Shown here: one piece after another, positions 31,385-39,484 of the stretch
How positions within the stretch are numbered: the first letter of the stretch is position 1
Layout: the number at the start of each line of letters is the position of its first letter
Source: a bacterium UBP2_UBA2255
GTDB lineage: Bacteria > Edwardsbacteria > AC1 > EtOH8
Direction of reading: 5' to 3'
Assembly: GCA_002347565.1 (NCBI GenBank)
Contig: DDXR01000084.1
Coordinates: forward strand, 1-39,967
Length of the DNA: 39,967 nucleotides
The notes under the pieces: model-generated
The model's input: only the letters and a program-made list of their open reading frames with translations
Told to the model about the DNA's origin: nothing
The model's database searches: none
Made by a program: the position numbers and the translations under genes

Positions 31385-32677
31385 TCACAGGCCCACCCGC
31401 TTGAAAATATGGCCGAGGTTGCCCAGGAACCCGCCCGGGTCGAACACCGCGTCCAGCTGGGCCGGCTTGAGCGCCGCCAGCACCGCCGGATCCTTGGCCG
31501 CCAGGTCGCGCAGCTGGCCGCCGTGCTCCCACACCCGCATCGCCAGGGCCTGCACGATCCGGTAGGCGTCCTCGCGGGTCTTGCCCGCGCCGGTCAGCGC
31601 CAGCAGCAGCTTCTGCGAGAACACCAGCCCGCCGGAGCTTTCGACGTTGGCCAGCATCCGCCGCGGGTTGACCTTCAACCCCCGCACCAGCCACACCGCC
31701 TTGGCGACCATGTAGTCGAGGGCGATGGTGCTGTCGGGGATGGCCACCCGCTCTGCCGAGGAATGCGAGATGTCGCGCTCGTGCCACAACGCCACGTTCT
31801 CGAACCCGACCAGGGCGTTGGCCCGCAGCAGCCGCGCCAGGCCGCAGATCCGCTCGCAGACGACCGGGTTCTTCTTGTGGGGCATGGCCGACGAGCCCTT
31901 CTGCTTCTCGGCGAACGGCTCCTCGGCCTCGCGCACCTCGGTGCGCTGCAGGTGCCGCACCTCCAGGGCGATCTTCTCCAGGCTGGCGCCGATGATGGCG
32001 ATCGCCGACAGGTACTCGGCGTGCCGGTCGCGCTGGACCACCTGGGTGGCCACCGGCTCGGGCTTCAGCCCCAGCTTGCGGCAGACGTGCTCCTCGACGC
32101 GGGGGTCGATGTGGGCGAAGGTGCCGACCGCGCCCGAAACCTTGCCGCAGGACACGGCGTCCACCGCCCGCTGCAGCCGCACGATGTTGCGCTCGTTCTC
32201 CTGCCACCACATGGCGCACTTCAGGCCGAAGGTCGTCGGCTCGGCGTGGATGCCGTGGCTGCGCCCCATCATCAGGGTGTGCTTGTGCTCCTTGGCGCGG
32301 GCCTTGAGCGCCAGCGACAGCTCCGAGAGCCCCTCCATGATGATCAGCCCGGCCTCGCGCATCAGCACGGCCCAGGCCGTGTCCAGCACGTCGGACGAGG
32401 TCATCCCCAGATGGATGTAGCGCGACGCCGGGCCGACGTGCTCCGAGACGCTGGTCAGGAAGGCGATCACGTCGTGCTGGACCTCGGCCTCGATGGCGTC
32501 GATCCGCCCGATGTCGAATCCGGCCCTGTCCCGGATCTCCTTCAGGTCGCGGGCCGGGATGTTCCCCAGCTTGGCCTGGGCCTCGCAGGCCAGCAGCTCG
32601 ATCCGCAGCCAGGTCTCGAACTTGTGCTGTTCGCTCCAGATGGCCCGCATCGCGGGGCGGGTGTAGCGGTCGATCAT
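31385..32677 (-). CDS. purB: Adenylosuccinate lyase
   Basis: 430 residues. PurB cleaves SAICAR and adenylosuccinate, releasing fumarate, in purine synthesis. Fumarase/aspartase superfamily signature SSAMPHKKNPVVCERICGLA is present, as are TSSDVLDTAWAV and MGRSHGIHAEPTTFG. The N-terminal MIDRYTRPAMRAIWSEQHKF is the bacterial type usually seen. Length is normal. ATG 32677 lies 3 bases after the folA stop, so it is read with folA and thyA. Confidence 0.96.
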   Translation of the reverse strand: MIDRYTRPAMRAIWSEQHKFETWLRIELLACEAQAKLGNIPARDLKEIRDRAGFDIGRIDAIEAEVQHDVIAFLTSVSEHVGPASRYIHLGMTSSDVLDTAWAVLMREAGLIIMEGLSELSLALKARAKEHKHTLMMGRSHGIHAEPTTFGLKCAMWWQENERNIVRLQRAVDAVSCGKVSGAVGTFAHIDPRVEEHVCRKLGLKPEPVATQVVQRDRHAEYLSAIAIIGASLEKIALEVRHLQRTEVREAEEPFAEKQKGSSAMPHKKNPVVCERICGLARLLRANALVGFENVALWHERDISHSSAERVAIPDSTIALDYMVAKAVWLVRGLKVNPRRMLANVESSGGLVFSQKLLLALTGAGKTREDAYRIVQALAMRVWEHGGQLRDLAAKDPAVLAALKPAQLDAVFDPGGFLGNLGHIFKRVGL

Positions 32678-32680
32678 GGG

Positions 32681-33151
32681 CTATCGCTTCCGTTGGTAGA
32701 CCGTGTGGTCGAACTCCGTGTGTTCCTGCCGGGAGACCTGGCGCCACTGCGCCGGGTCGAACTCCGGGAAGAAGGTGTCGCCCCGGTGCGCGCCCTTGAC
32801 CCAGGAGACCCGCAGCTCGTCGGCGACGGCCAGCGCCCGCCGGTAGACCTCCGCGCCGCCGATGAAGAAGATGTCGCGGCCCAGCCGCAGCGCCTCGGCC
32901 AGCGCGCGCTCGAAATCGGGGCAGCGGGTGACGCCAGGATCGGGCAGCGGGCGGGACGAGATGACGATGTTGTTGCGGTTGGCCAGCGGCTTGCCGATCG
33001 ACTCGAACGTCCGGCGCCCCATCACCACGGTGTTGCCGAAGGTGGCGGCCTTGAACAGCTTCAAGTCACCGGGCAGGCGCCACGGCAGCTGCCCGTCCCT
33101 GCCGATCACCCGGTCGGCGGTCATGGCCACGATGATGATCTTCCGCGGCAC
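32681..33151 (-). CDS. folA: Dihydrofolate reductase
   Basis: 156 residues. Reduces dihydrofolate made by ThyA. Motifs: VAMTADRVIGRDGQLPWRLP (substrate site), TVVMGRRTFESIG, NNIVISSRP, and FFIGGAEVYRRAL (NADPH loop GGAEVY). Length is typical. ATG 33151 lies 2 bases behind the thyA stop; the classic thyA-folA pairing, since the two act in series in thymidylate synthesis. Nothing odd. Confidence 0.96.
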   Translation of the reverse strand: MPRKIIIVAMTADRVIGRDGQLPWRLPGDLKLFKAATFGNTVVMGRRTFESIGKPLANRNNIVISSRPLPDPGVTRCPDFERALAEALRLGRDIFFIGGAEVYRRALAVADELRVSWVKGAHRGDTFFPEFDPAQWRQVSRQEHTEFDHTVYQRKR

Positions 33152-33153
33152 GG

Positions 33154-34017
33154 TCAGACCGCCACGTCGAACTTGATCGGTGGGTGCGGATCGTAGCCCT
33201 CCAGCGCGATGTCGCCGGGGCCGAGCTCGAAGAACGGCTTGTCAGCGATCCTGACCGTCGGCAGATCCCTGGGCTGGCGCCGCAGCTGCTCCTTCAGCCC
33301 GCCGACGTGGTTCTCGTAGACGTGGGCGTCGACGATGGTGTGGGCGAACTCGCCGGGCGCGAAGCCGGTCTCCTTGGCCAGCATCAGCGTCAGCAGCGAG
33401 TAGCAGGCCAGGTTGAACGGCACGCCCAGCGCGATGTCGCCGGAGCGCTGCGTCAGGTGGCAGTTGAGCCTGCCGCCGATGGCCGAGAAACAGAACGTGT
33501 AGTGGCAGGGCGGCAGCCGGCTCTCCGCGGCGTTGGCCGGGTGCCAGGCGCTGACCACCATCCGCCGCAGGCCGGGCGCGGCCGGGTCGGCCTTGATTTG
33601 GCGCAGCGTGTCGATGACGTAGGCGATCTGATCGAAGGTCCGCTGCCCGGTCTGCGGGTCGACGCTCACCCAGCGGCTGCCCCACTGCTCGCCTTCGAGC
33701 CCCGCCTCCGGCGCCGGGAAACGGCGCCAGAACCTGCCGTAGGCGGTCTCCAGCCGGCCGTCGCCGTCGGCCCAGGCGTCCCAGATCTTCGTTTTCGCCC
33801 GCAGCTCGCGGATGTGCTCCTGGCCCGAGAGGTACCAGAACAGCTCGTGCAGCATCGAGTCGAACCGCACCCTCTTGGTGGTCAGCAACGGGTAGCCGGC
33901 CGCCAGGTCCGCCTTGTAGAAGCAGCCGAAGACGCTGCGGCAGGGGGTGCCCGTGCGGTTCTGGCGCACCGTGCCGCGCGTCAGAACGTGGTCGACCATG
34001 TCGAGGTAGGCTCTCAC
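33154..34017 (-). CDS. thyA: Thymidylate synthase ThyA
   Basis: 287 residues. Methylates dUMP to dTMP with methylene-tetrahydrofolate. Catalytic Cys171 is in LPPCHYTFCFS; other family blocks are RTGTPCRSVFG, KRVRFDSMLHELFWYLSG, and LTQRSGDIALGVPFNLACYS, then HVYENHVGGLKEQL. A segment of about 20 residues at 100-125 (PEAGLEGEQWGSR) fills a site where ThyA proteins vary in length. ATG 34017. It starts 18 bases after the crp-like gene, so it may share that promoter. Confidence 0.96.
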   Translation of the reverse strand: MRAYLDMVDHVLTRGTVRQNRTGTPCRSVFGCFYKADLAAGYPLLTTKRVRFDSMLHELFWYLSGQEHIRELRAKTKIWDAWADGDGRLETAYGRFWRRFPAPEAGLEGEQWGSRWVSVDPQTGQRTFDQIAYVIDTLRQIKADPAAPGLRRMVVSAWHPANAAESRLPPCHYTFCFSAIGGRLNCHLTQRSGDIALGVPFNLACYSLLTLMLAKETGFAPGEFAHTIVDAHVYENHVGGLKEQLRRQPRDLPTVRIADKPFFELGPGDIALEGYDPHPPIKFDVAV

Positions 34018-34035
34018 GGCGCGCCGGGCCCGGGC

Positions 34036-34674
34036 TCAGTTCCCCGCGAACTTTTCCTTGAGGGTCATGAACCGCAGGTAGTCGTCGATCTCGGACAGGC
34101 TGGGGAGCACCAGCTTCTTGTTCTCGATCCTGACCAGCTTCAGGCCCAGCAGCTTGGTCATCACTTCCTCGGTCTTGCCCGGCTCCATGCCGATCATGCT
34201 GGCCAGGGTGGGGTAGTCGTAGGGGAAGTCGACCACGATGCCGTCGGGCGTCTGGGCGCCGCGCTCCTTGGCCATCGACACCAGCAGGGCCACCACCCGC
34301 CGCATCTCGTCGCGGATCAGCAGGAACTCCACCTGGCGGTTGGTGTCGCGCAGGCGGCGGGCCATGGTCTCCAGCACGTAGTTGATCATCGGGTTGGACT
34401 TGAGCTGGGCGTTGAAGCCGTCGCGGTCCACGATCAGCAGCTTGACGTCGTCGACCGCCGTGGCCATGGCCGACCGCGGGCTGCCGTCGATGATGGCCAT
34501 CTCGCCGAAGAAGTCGCCCTCCTTGATCACGGCCAGGGTCTTCTCCACCCCGCCGCCGATCCGCGAGATCTTGACGCTGCCGCCCCGGATCAGGTACATC
34601 TCGTTGCCGACGTCCCCCTGCCTGAAGATGACATCGCCGGGCTTGAACGTCTTTTCGTAGGCCTGGTCAGCCAT
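34036..34674 (-). CDS. Crp/Fnr-family cyclic-nucleotide-binding regulator
   Basis: 212 residues from ATG 34674, which has AGGAG six bases upstream; an upstream ATG at 34740 lies next to the promoter and is not used. Residues about 10-115 form a cNMP-binding domain (FKPGDVIFRQGDVGNEMYLI, then GEMAIIDGSPRSAMATA). The C-terminal part (about 135-212) is shaped like a Crp-type winged helix (YPTLASMIGMEPGKTEEVMT), though somewhat divergent. The ligand is unknown; GEMAxxxxxPRSA is compatible with a cyclic nucleotide phosphate cassette. It has its own promoter, stands first in the thyA-purQ run, and may control it. Confidence 0.88.
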   Translation of the reverse strand: MADQAYEKTFKPGDVIFRQGDVGNEMYLIRGGSVKISRIGGGVEKTLAVIKEGDFFGEMAIIDGSPRSAMATAVDDVKLLIVDRDGFNAQLKSNPMINYVLETMARRLRDTNRQVEFLLIRDEMRRVVALLVSMAKERGAQTPDGIVVDFPYDYPTLASMIGMEPGKTEEVMTKLLGLKLVRIENKKLVLPSLSEIDDYLRFMTLKEKFAGN

Positions 34675-34745
34675 TGCCGTCTCCTGTCTACGGTCGGTTG
34701 GTGGGATCGGAAACCCGGGGATTCCGGCGCCGAAAGCCAAACTTA

Positions 34746-34774
34746 ACTATATCATTTTTCCCGTCATATTTCAA
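34746..34774 (-). promoter_or_regulatory. Sigma-70-type promoter of the crp-like gene and downstream block
   Basis: Minus strand TTGAAA (34774-34769), 17-base spacer, TATAGT (34751-34746). Transcript start would be about 60 bases before the ATG. Divergent to the promoter at 34831. Confidence 0.75.
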
Positions 34775-34830
34775 GCGATTTCAAGAGGTTATTCGCCCGG
34801 CGGCACGCGGCGTTCCCGGTTCCTTTGGCC

Positions 34831-34859
34831 TTGACAGCCGGCGCCCGCTCTGTTACAAT
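34831..34859 (+). promoter_or_regulatory. Sigma-70-type promoter of the DUF3467 gene
   Basis: TTGACA (34831-34836), 17-base spacer, TACAAT (34854-34859), about 50 bases before the ATG. The cleanest promoter in the window. Confidence 0.85.
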
Positions 34860-34911
34860 AGCACATCGCACTGCGGGACAATTCACTTCAATATGATAAA
34901 AGGGACAACGC

Positions 34912-35232
34912 ATGGACAACGTTCCCGCCCCGCCCCAGCAGCTGAACATCGAGATCGCCGAGAAGGAGGCCGAGGGCGTCTACTCGAACCTGGCCTTCAT
35001 CTCCCACTCGCCGTCGGAGTTCGTGATCGATTTCGCCCGGGTGCTGCCGGGCGTGCCCAAGGCCAAGGTCTACGCCCGGATCGTCACCACGCCCCAGCAT
35101 GCCAAGATGCTGCTGGGCGCGCTGGAGGACAACATCAAGAAATTCGAGGCCCAGTTCGGCGCCATCAAGACCTACGGCCCGGACGACAAGAACATCGGCT
35201 TCCGGATGGGCGACAAGCCCGCCGGCAAGTAG
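34912..35232 (+). CDS. DUF3467 protein
   Basis: 106 residues, the only complete plus-strand gene. Family hallmarks: the N-terminal half (EGVYSNLAFISHSPSEFVID) and FARVLPGVPKAKVYARIVTT, then PQHAKMLLGALEDNIKKFEA. DUF3467 proteins are small, cytoplasmic and of unknown function. ATG 34912 has AAAGGGA about eight bases upstream. A strong promoter lies at 34831-34859 and a 17-bp-stem terminator follows at 35249. No membrane segment or cysteine. Confidence 0.88.
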   Translation: MDNVPAPPQQLNIEIAEKEAEGVYSNLAFISHSPSEFVIDFARVLPGVPKAKVYARIVTTPQHAKMLLGALEDNIKKFEAQFGAIKTYGPDDKNIGFRMGDKPAGK

Positions 35233-35248
35233 CCGCCGCACCGTCGAT

Positions 35249-35286
35249 ACGGCGAAGCCCAGGCCGTCAGGCCTGGGCTTCGCCGT
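35249..35286. terminator. Strong bidirectional terminator
   Basis: Perfect 17-bp stem, loop GTCA. It lies between the convergent DUF3467 gene (ends 35232) and the glycosyltransferase gene (ends 35302). The inner part GAAGCCCAGGCC is shared with the terminator at 1298-1321. Confidence 0.9.
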
Positions 35287-35301
35287 TCCCCCGCCGCACC
35301 G

Positions 35302-36087
35302 TCAGCGGCGGCCCAGCAGGCTCAACGCGTACAGCCGGGCGATCGCCGCCGCCAGCGGTCCCGGCCAGAACCGCCGGAACATCGACAGGTCCTCCTGCCG
35401 CCGCCGCCCTTGCCCGATCGCCGCCGCGGTGGCCGTGGCGGCGTGGCGGCGGTGGGTCATCAGCCGGCCGGGTACTCGGCAGAACGCGCCGTCGCGCGCC
35501 GCCAGCCGGGCCCAGGCGTCCCAGTCGAGGTTCACCCGGTAGTCGGGGGAGAAGGAGAAATCCCCGATCCGCCCCTTGTGGAACATCACGCTGGGGCAGG
35601 GGATGGCGCAGCCCCACGACAGCAGCGCGCGCTTGCGCCGCGGCGCGGTAAGCGCCGGCCCGCCCCGGAACGCCAGCGCGGCGATCAGGCGCTTGACAGC
35701 CATGTTGAGGCTCCAGCGAACCGTCCGCTCGCCGGCCAGCTCGTCGTAGCCGGTGAAGGCGATCAGGCAGTCCGGACGCCGTGCGGCCGCGGCCAGGCAG
35801 GCTTCGGCGTAGCGCGGATGGTAGAGGTCGTCCTGGTGCGCCAGCGTCAGGTACGGTGTCCGGCACAGCGCGTAGGCCGCGGACCAGTCGGCCGCCATGC
35901 CGGGCTCGCCCGCGCGGACGCGCAGCGGCAGGCCGTGGCGGGCGGCGGCCCGCTCCAGGAACGGCGACGGCGTGGCGGTCGAGATGTAGGCATCGCTGCG
36001 GACGGTCTGCCGCTGCAGCGAGCTCAGGCAGTCCTCCAGGTACGGCGAGTCGCCGTGGGCCAGCACCGCGAAGCTGTGGGATGTCAT
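35302..36087 (-). CDS. Glycosyltransferase family 2
   Basis: 261 residues. GT-A fold enzyme that transfers a sugar from a nucleotide-sugar donor, probably for a surface polysaccharide or lipid; the substrate is unknown. Motifs: FAVLAHGDSPYLEDCLSSLQ (donor site start), LAHQDDLYHPRYAEACLAAA (DxD-like QDD), and CPSVMFHKGRIG. No membrane helix is clear. The start is ATG 36087: GGAG lies 6 bases upstream and the promoter at 36112-36140 is close; ATG 36090 and 36105 are alternatives. Monocistronic, between two terminators. Confidence 0.87.
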   Translation of the reverse strand: MTSHSFAVLAHGDSPYLEDCLSSLQRQTVRSDAYISTATPSPFLERAAARHGLPLRVRAGEPGMAADWSAAYALCRTPYLTLAHQDDLYHPRYAEACLAAAARRPDCLIAFTGYDELAGERTVRWSLNMAVKRLIAALAFRGGPALTAPRRKRALLSWGCAIPCPSVMFHKGRIGDFSFSPDYRVNLDWDAWARLAARDGAFCRVPGRLMTHRRHAATATAAAIGQGRRRQEDLSMFRRFWPGPLAAAIARLYALSLLGRR

Positions 36088-36111
36088 CATGTTCTCCGGG
36101 ACCATTGGTAT

Positions 36112-36140
36112 ATTGTAGACAATCGGGGCCGATTTTTCAA
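36112..36140 (-). promoter_or_regulatory. Sigma-70-type promoter of the glycosyltransferase gene
   Basis: Minus strand TTGAAA (36140-36135), 17-base spacer, TACAAT (36117-36112), giving a very short leader of about 20 bases. Confidence 0.75.
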
Positions 36141-36147
36141 CAGAAAA

Positions 36148-36176
36148 GAGGGCGGGCGGCACCGCCGCCCGCCCTC
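36148..36176 (-). terminator. Intrinsic terminator of the ABC/TPR operon
   Basis: Perfect 13-bp stem (GAGGGCGGGCGGC and its complement), loop of three, followed by TTTT on the minus strand. It ends the unit that finishes with the gene at 36195. Confidence 0.9.
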
Positions 36177-36194
36177 CCCCGTTCCTGGCCGCGT

Positions 36195-37070
36195 TCAACG
36201 CCCGCGGCCAATTTGCTTCAGCATCGCATCGTTGGTCGTGTTGCGGACGCTGGAATCGGCGGCTGACCAGTAGTAGGCCCCGCCCTTGGGATCGGGCGCC
36301 GGCCGCGCCAGCCCGGCTGCGGCCAGCTCCGCCAGCGAACCTGGCCAGCGGCCGCTCTCCTTCCGGAACCTCGCCGCCGCGGCCTGCAGCCGGTCGAGCT
36401 CCTGCTCGATGGCGATCTTGTCGAGGTAGTACCTAGCGACGTCCCGCTCCTTGTCGCTGCGGGCCGTGTCGTACAGTTCCTGCCACATTTTTTTTGAGGT
36501 CTCCCGCTGCCCCTGCTTGCGGGCGATCCAGGCCGCGAACCGCAGCGCTCCCTCCCAGGCGTCGGGCAGCTTCGAGGCCGCGACGAACTCCGCGATGGCC
36601 TCGTCGCCCCGCTGGAAGAAGACGTAGAGGATGAACCCCTTCATGTAGGGGAACTGCCACTGGTCCGGATTGAGCCGCTTGGCCTTGTCCAGCAGCCGCA
36701 TCGAGCCGACCGAGTCCTGGGCGTCGTGCGCCAGCAGCAGCGAGCCGAAGGTGTAGGGGTAGAGGAATTTCGGGTCGAGGTCGGTCAGCCGGTCGGTGAT
36801 GGGGTACAGGTACTCGTAGTTGCGGTCCGAGCGCAGGTGATAGCCGTAGTACTGGATCATCCGCAGCCACAGGTAGTCGGCCATCATCAGTTCGTTGCCG
36901 GCCGACAGCAGCCGGACGATCCTCGCCGACGGGAAGTACAGCAGCTCCCGCACCGACTGCTCGCTGCTGAGGTAGCGGCGGTCGAAGGCGCGCTGGACGG
37001 AGACGATCCCGGCCAGCAGGGCGGCCAGGCACAGCAGCAGGATGGCCGCGTTCGCGGCGCGCCGCTTCAT
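36195..37070 (-). CDS. Membrane-anchored TPR-like protein beside an ABC permease
   Basis: 291 residues, no clear family. One N-terminal membrane helix (about 8-27), then helical repeats resembling TPRs: LYPYTFGSLLLAHDAQDSVG, GSMRLLDKAKRLNPDQWQF, GDEAIAEFVAASKLPDAWEG. The C-terminal part has a charged segment (about 225-255) and PDPKGGAYYWSAADSSVRN, which recalls pilin- or secretin-type periplasmic endings. The start ATG 37070 overlaps the permease stop (ATGA), so it is translated with it. Likely an accessory of the ABC exporter or of the pilin-like protein upstream; not proven. Confidence 0.7.
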   Translation of the reverse strand: MKRRAANAAILLLCLAALLAGIVSVQRAFDRRYLSSEQSVRELLYFPSARIVRLLSAGNELMMADYLWLRMIQYYGYHLRSDRNYEYLYPITDRLTDLDPKFLYPYTFGSLLLAHDAQDSVGSMRLLDKAKRLNPDQWQFPYMKGFILYVFFQRGDEAIAEFVAASKLPDAWEGALRFAAWIARKQGQRETSKKMWQELYDTARSDKERDVARYYLDKIAIEQELDRLQAAAARFRKESGRWPGSLAELAAAGLARPAPDPKGGAYYWSAADSSVRNTTNDAMLKQIGRGR

Positions 37071-37834
37071 TTCAGGTCCTTGCGCTCCAGGATGACGGAC
37101 GCCAAGATCAGGGTGAAGGCCGCGTAGAGGACGGCGTAGAGCAGCATCAGCCAGACCTTGGCCGGGTCGGCCGGCAGGCCGTAGACGGACTCGGTCCGGA
37201 AATTGAAGTTCTGCAGGTTGGGGATGGCGTAGGACACGCCCTTGGCCGCCAGCCGCAGGACGGGTCCCGGCATCCGGTCGGCGAACAGCCGCAGCTGGTC
37301 GGCGGCGGTGCCGGCGATGTAGACGCAGAAGGTGAACACCGCGCCCAGGGCCGGCGAGGCCAGCGTCGAGAACAGGATGGCCACGGCCGTGACCACGGTC
37401 AGCTGCAGGTACAGCCCGGCGATGGTCAGCCAGAACAGCCCGTCCGCCTTCCCCCCCAGCAGCAGCAGGGTGCCGGCCAGGGTGGCGGCCATGATCAGGA
37501 ACGCCAGCAGCAGCGTGGCCAGCAGGCCGAAGTACTTCCCCACCAGCAGCTCCCAGCGCCGCACCGGCTTGGCCACCAGCACGTAGATGGTGCGCTTGTC
37601 CAGCTCCTTGAACAGCAGGGCCGTGCCCGAGATCACCGCGATCAGCAGGCCGAACAGGGCGATGGCGCCGTAGCCGAAGTCCTTGAGGATCCGGATCTCC
37701 TGCCCCACCGACAGCGAGATCACCAGCCGCGAGCCCGGCAGCACGATCAGCGCGAAGATCACCAGCCCGTAGAGGATGCGGTCGCGCACCGTCTCGCGGA
37801 AGGTGTTGGCGGCGATGGCCCAGATGCGGTTCAT
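37067..37834 (-). CDS. ABC-2-type transporter permease
   Basis: 255 residues with six membrane helices. The N-terminal helix start MNRIWAIAANTFRETVRDRI, the cytoplasmic loop KELDKRTIYVLVAKPVRRWE followed by VGKYFG, and the later hydrophobic pairs are typical of ABC-2 permeases. The substrate is unknown. Its ATPase partner is at 38533-39468; the two are normally adjacent but here are separated by the broken GxxExxY gene and repeats. ATG 37834 has no visible Shine-Dalgarno in the usual place. Coupled to the TPR-like gene by ATGA overlap. Confidence 0.85.
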   Translation of the reverse strand: MNRIWAIAANTFRETVRDRILYGLVIFALIVLPGSRLVISLSVGQEIRILKDFGYGAIALFGLLIAVISGTALLFKELDKRTIYVLVAKPVRRWELLVGKYFGLLATLLLAFLIMAATLAGTLLLLGGKADGLFWLTIAGLYLQLTVVTAVAILFSTLASPALGAVFTFCVYIAGTAADQLRLFADRMPGPVLRLAAKGVSYAIPNLQNFNFRTESVYGLPADPAKVWLMLLYAVLYAAFTLILASVILERKDLK

Positions 37835-37861
37835 GCTCCCACCTGATTAAAGATACGGTCT

Positions 37862-37905
37862 TAGTTCGATTTCACACACAGCGGCACTGAGACACGGAGA
37901 GAATG
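37862..37905. repeat. Partial CACGGAGACACAGAG-type repeat, left of the GxxExxY gene
   Basis: CACACAGCGGCACTGAGACA followed by CGGAGAGA. It is of the same sequence type as the 38408-38519 repeats but in inverted orientation, so the two flank the gene at 37938-38321. Confidence 0.4.
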
Positions 37906-37937
37906 ATTGACAATGTTCTGTACCGTGGGAGAGCCGA

Positions 37938-38321
37938 TCATTGGATCTTCCCGTTGATGACTCTGGTGATGCCGTTCTTCATCAGCGCCTCGCCGAAGTT
38001 GAGCAGGTAGCCCAATTTACAGCCGGTCAGCTTCAGATATGTCAGCACTTGCTTTTAATGCGCGCGATTGATCGTATCGACCGATTTCAGTTCGACCACT
38101 ACTTTGCCCTCGACGATCAAATCAGCGCGAAAACCCTCGTCAAATCTCATGCCACGGAACTCGATGGGCACTACGACTTGACGTTTGACTGCCAGCCCCT
38201 TCCGTTCAAGCTCGCGTGCAAGGATGGCTTCATAGACAGATTCGAGAAGGCCGGGGCCAAGCTCCTTATGTATCTCGACAGCGGTATCGACGACCAGGTT
38301 GCCGATCTCATTCTCGTTCAT
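37938..38321 (-). pseudogene. GxxExxY-family (PD-(D/E)XK-like) gene broken by an in-frame stop
   Basis: The open part is 88 residues from ATG 38321 to TAA at 38055. It has the GxxExxY motif (Gly24, Glu27, Tyr30 in GPGLLESVY) and nuclease-like residues Asp67, Glu77 and Lys79 (FRADLIVEG, VVVELKS). After the stop, the same frame continues cleanly for 38 codons (KQVLTYLKLTGCKLGYLLNF, GEALMKNGITRVIN) to TGA at 37938. These are exactly the conserved C-terminal residues of the family, so the full gene would be 127 residues, the normal size, and TAA replaces an AAA/GAA/CAA codon. Family function is unknown; a PD-ExK nuclease fold is suggested. Read-through cannot be excluded. Confidence 0.88.
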
Positions 38322-38407
38322 GGCACATTCCCGGGGAACAGCATTCTATCAATCTCACACCAAGACACGGCGGCACGGAGGTGTTTTTATTAAGCAGTGA
38401 TCAGTGC

Positions 38408-38519
38408 CTCTGTGTCTCCGTGTGAATACAAGTCATGAAAAGAAATCCGTGTCTCTGTGTCTCCGTGTGAATACACGTCATGAAAAGAAATCCGTGTCTC
38501 TGTGTCTCCGTGTGAGTAT
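38408..38519. repeat. 45-bp tandem repeats (two full, one partial)
   Basis: Units at 38408-38452 and 38453-38497, partial at 38498-38519. Each starts CTCTGTGTCTCCGTGTGA and ends AAAAGAAATCCGTGT; the two full copies differ at one base. Nearby 38360-38380 (CACCAAGACACGGCGGCACG) is an inverted relative. No gene. Sits between the ABC ATPase stop and the GxxExxY start. Confidence 0.85.
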
Positions 38520-38532
38520 CGCCCCGGATACT

Positions 38533-39468
<936 letters not shown>

Positions 39469-39484
39469 GGCGGTCGGCGGGCGC

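Noticed and set aside
38408..38519. CRISPR array
   Set aside because: The units abut with no spacers and the copies are only two and a half; no cas gene nearby.
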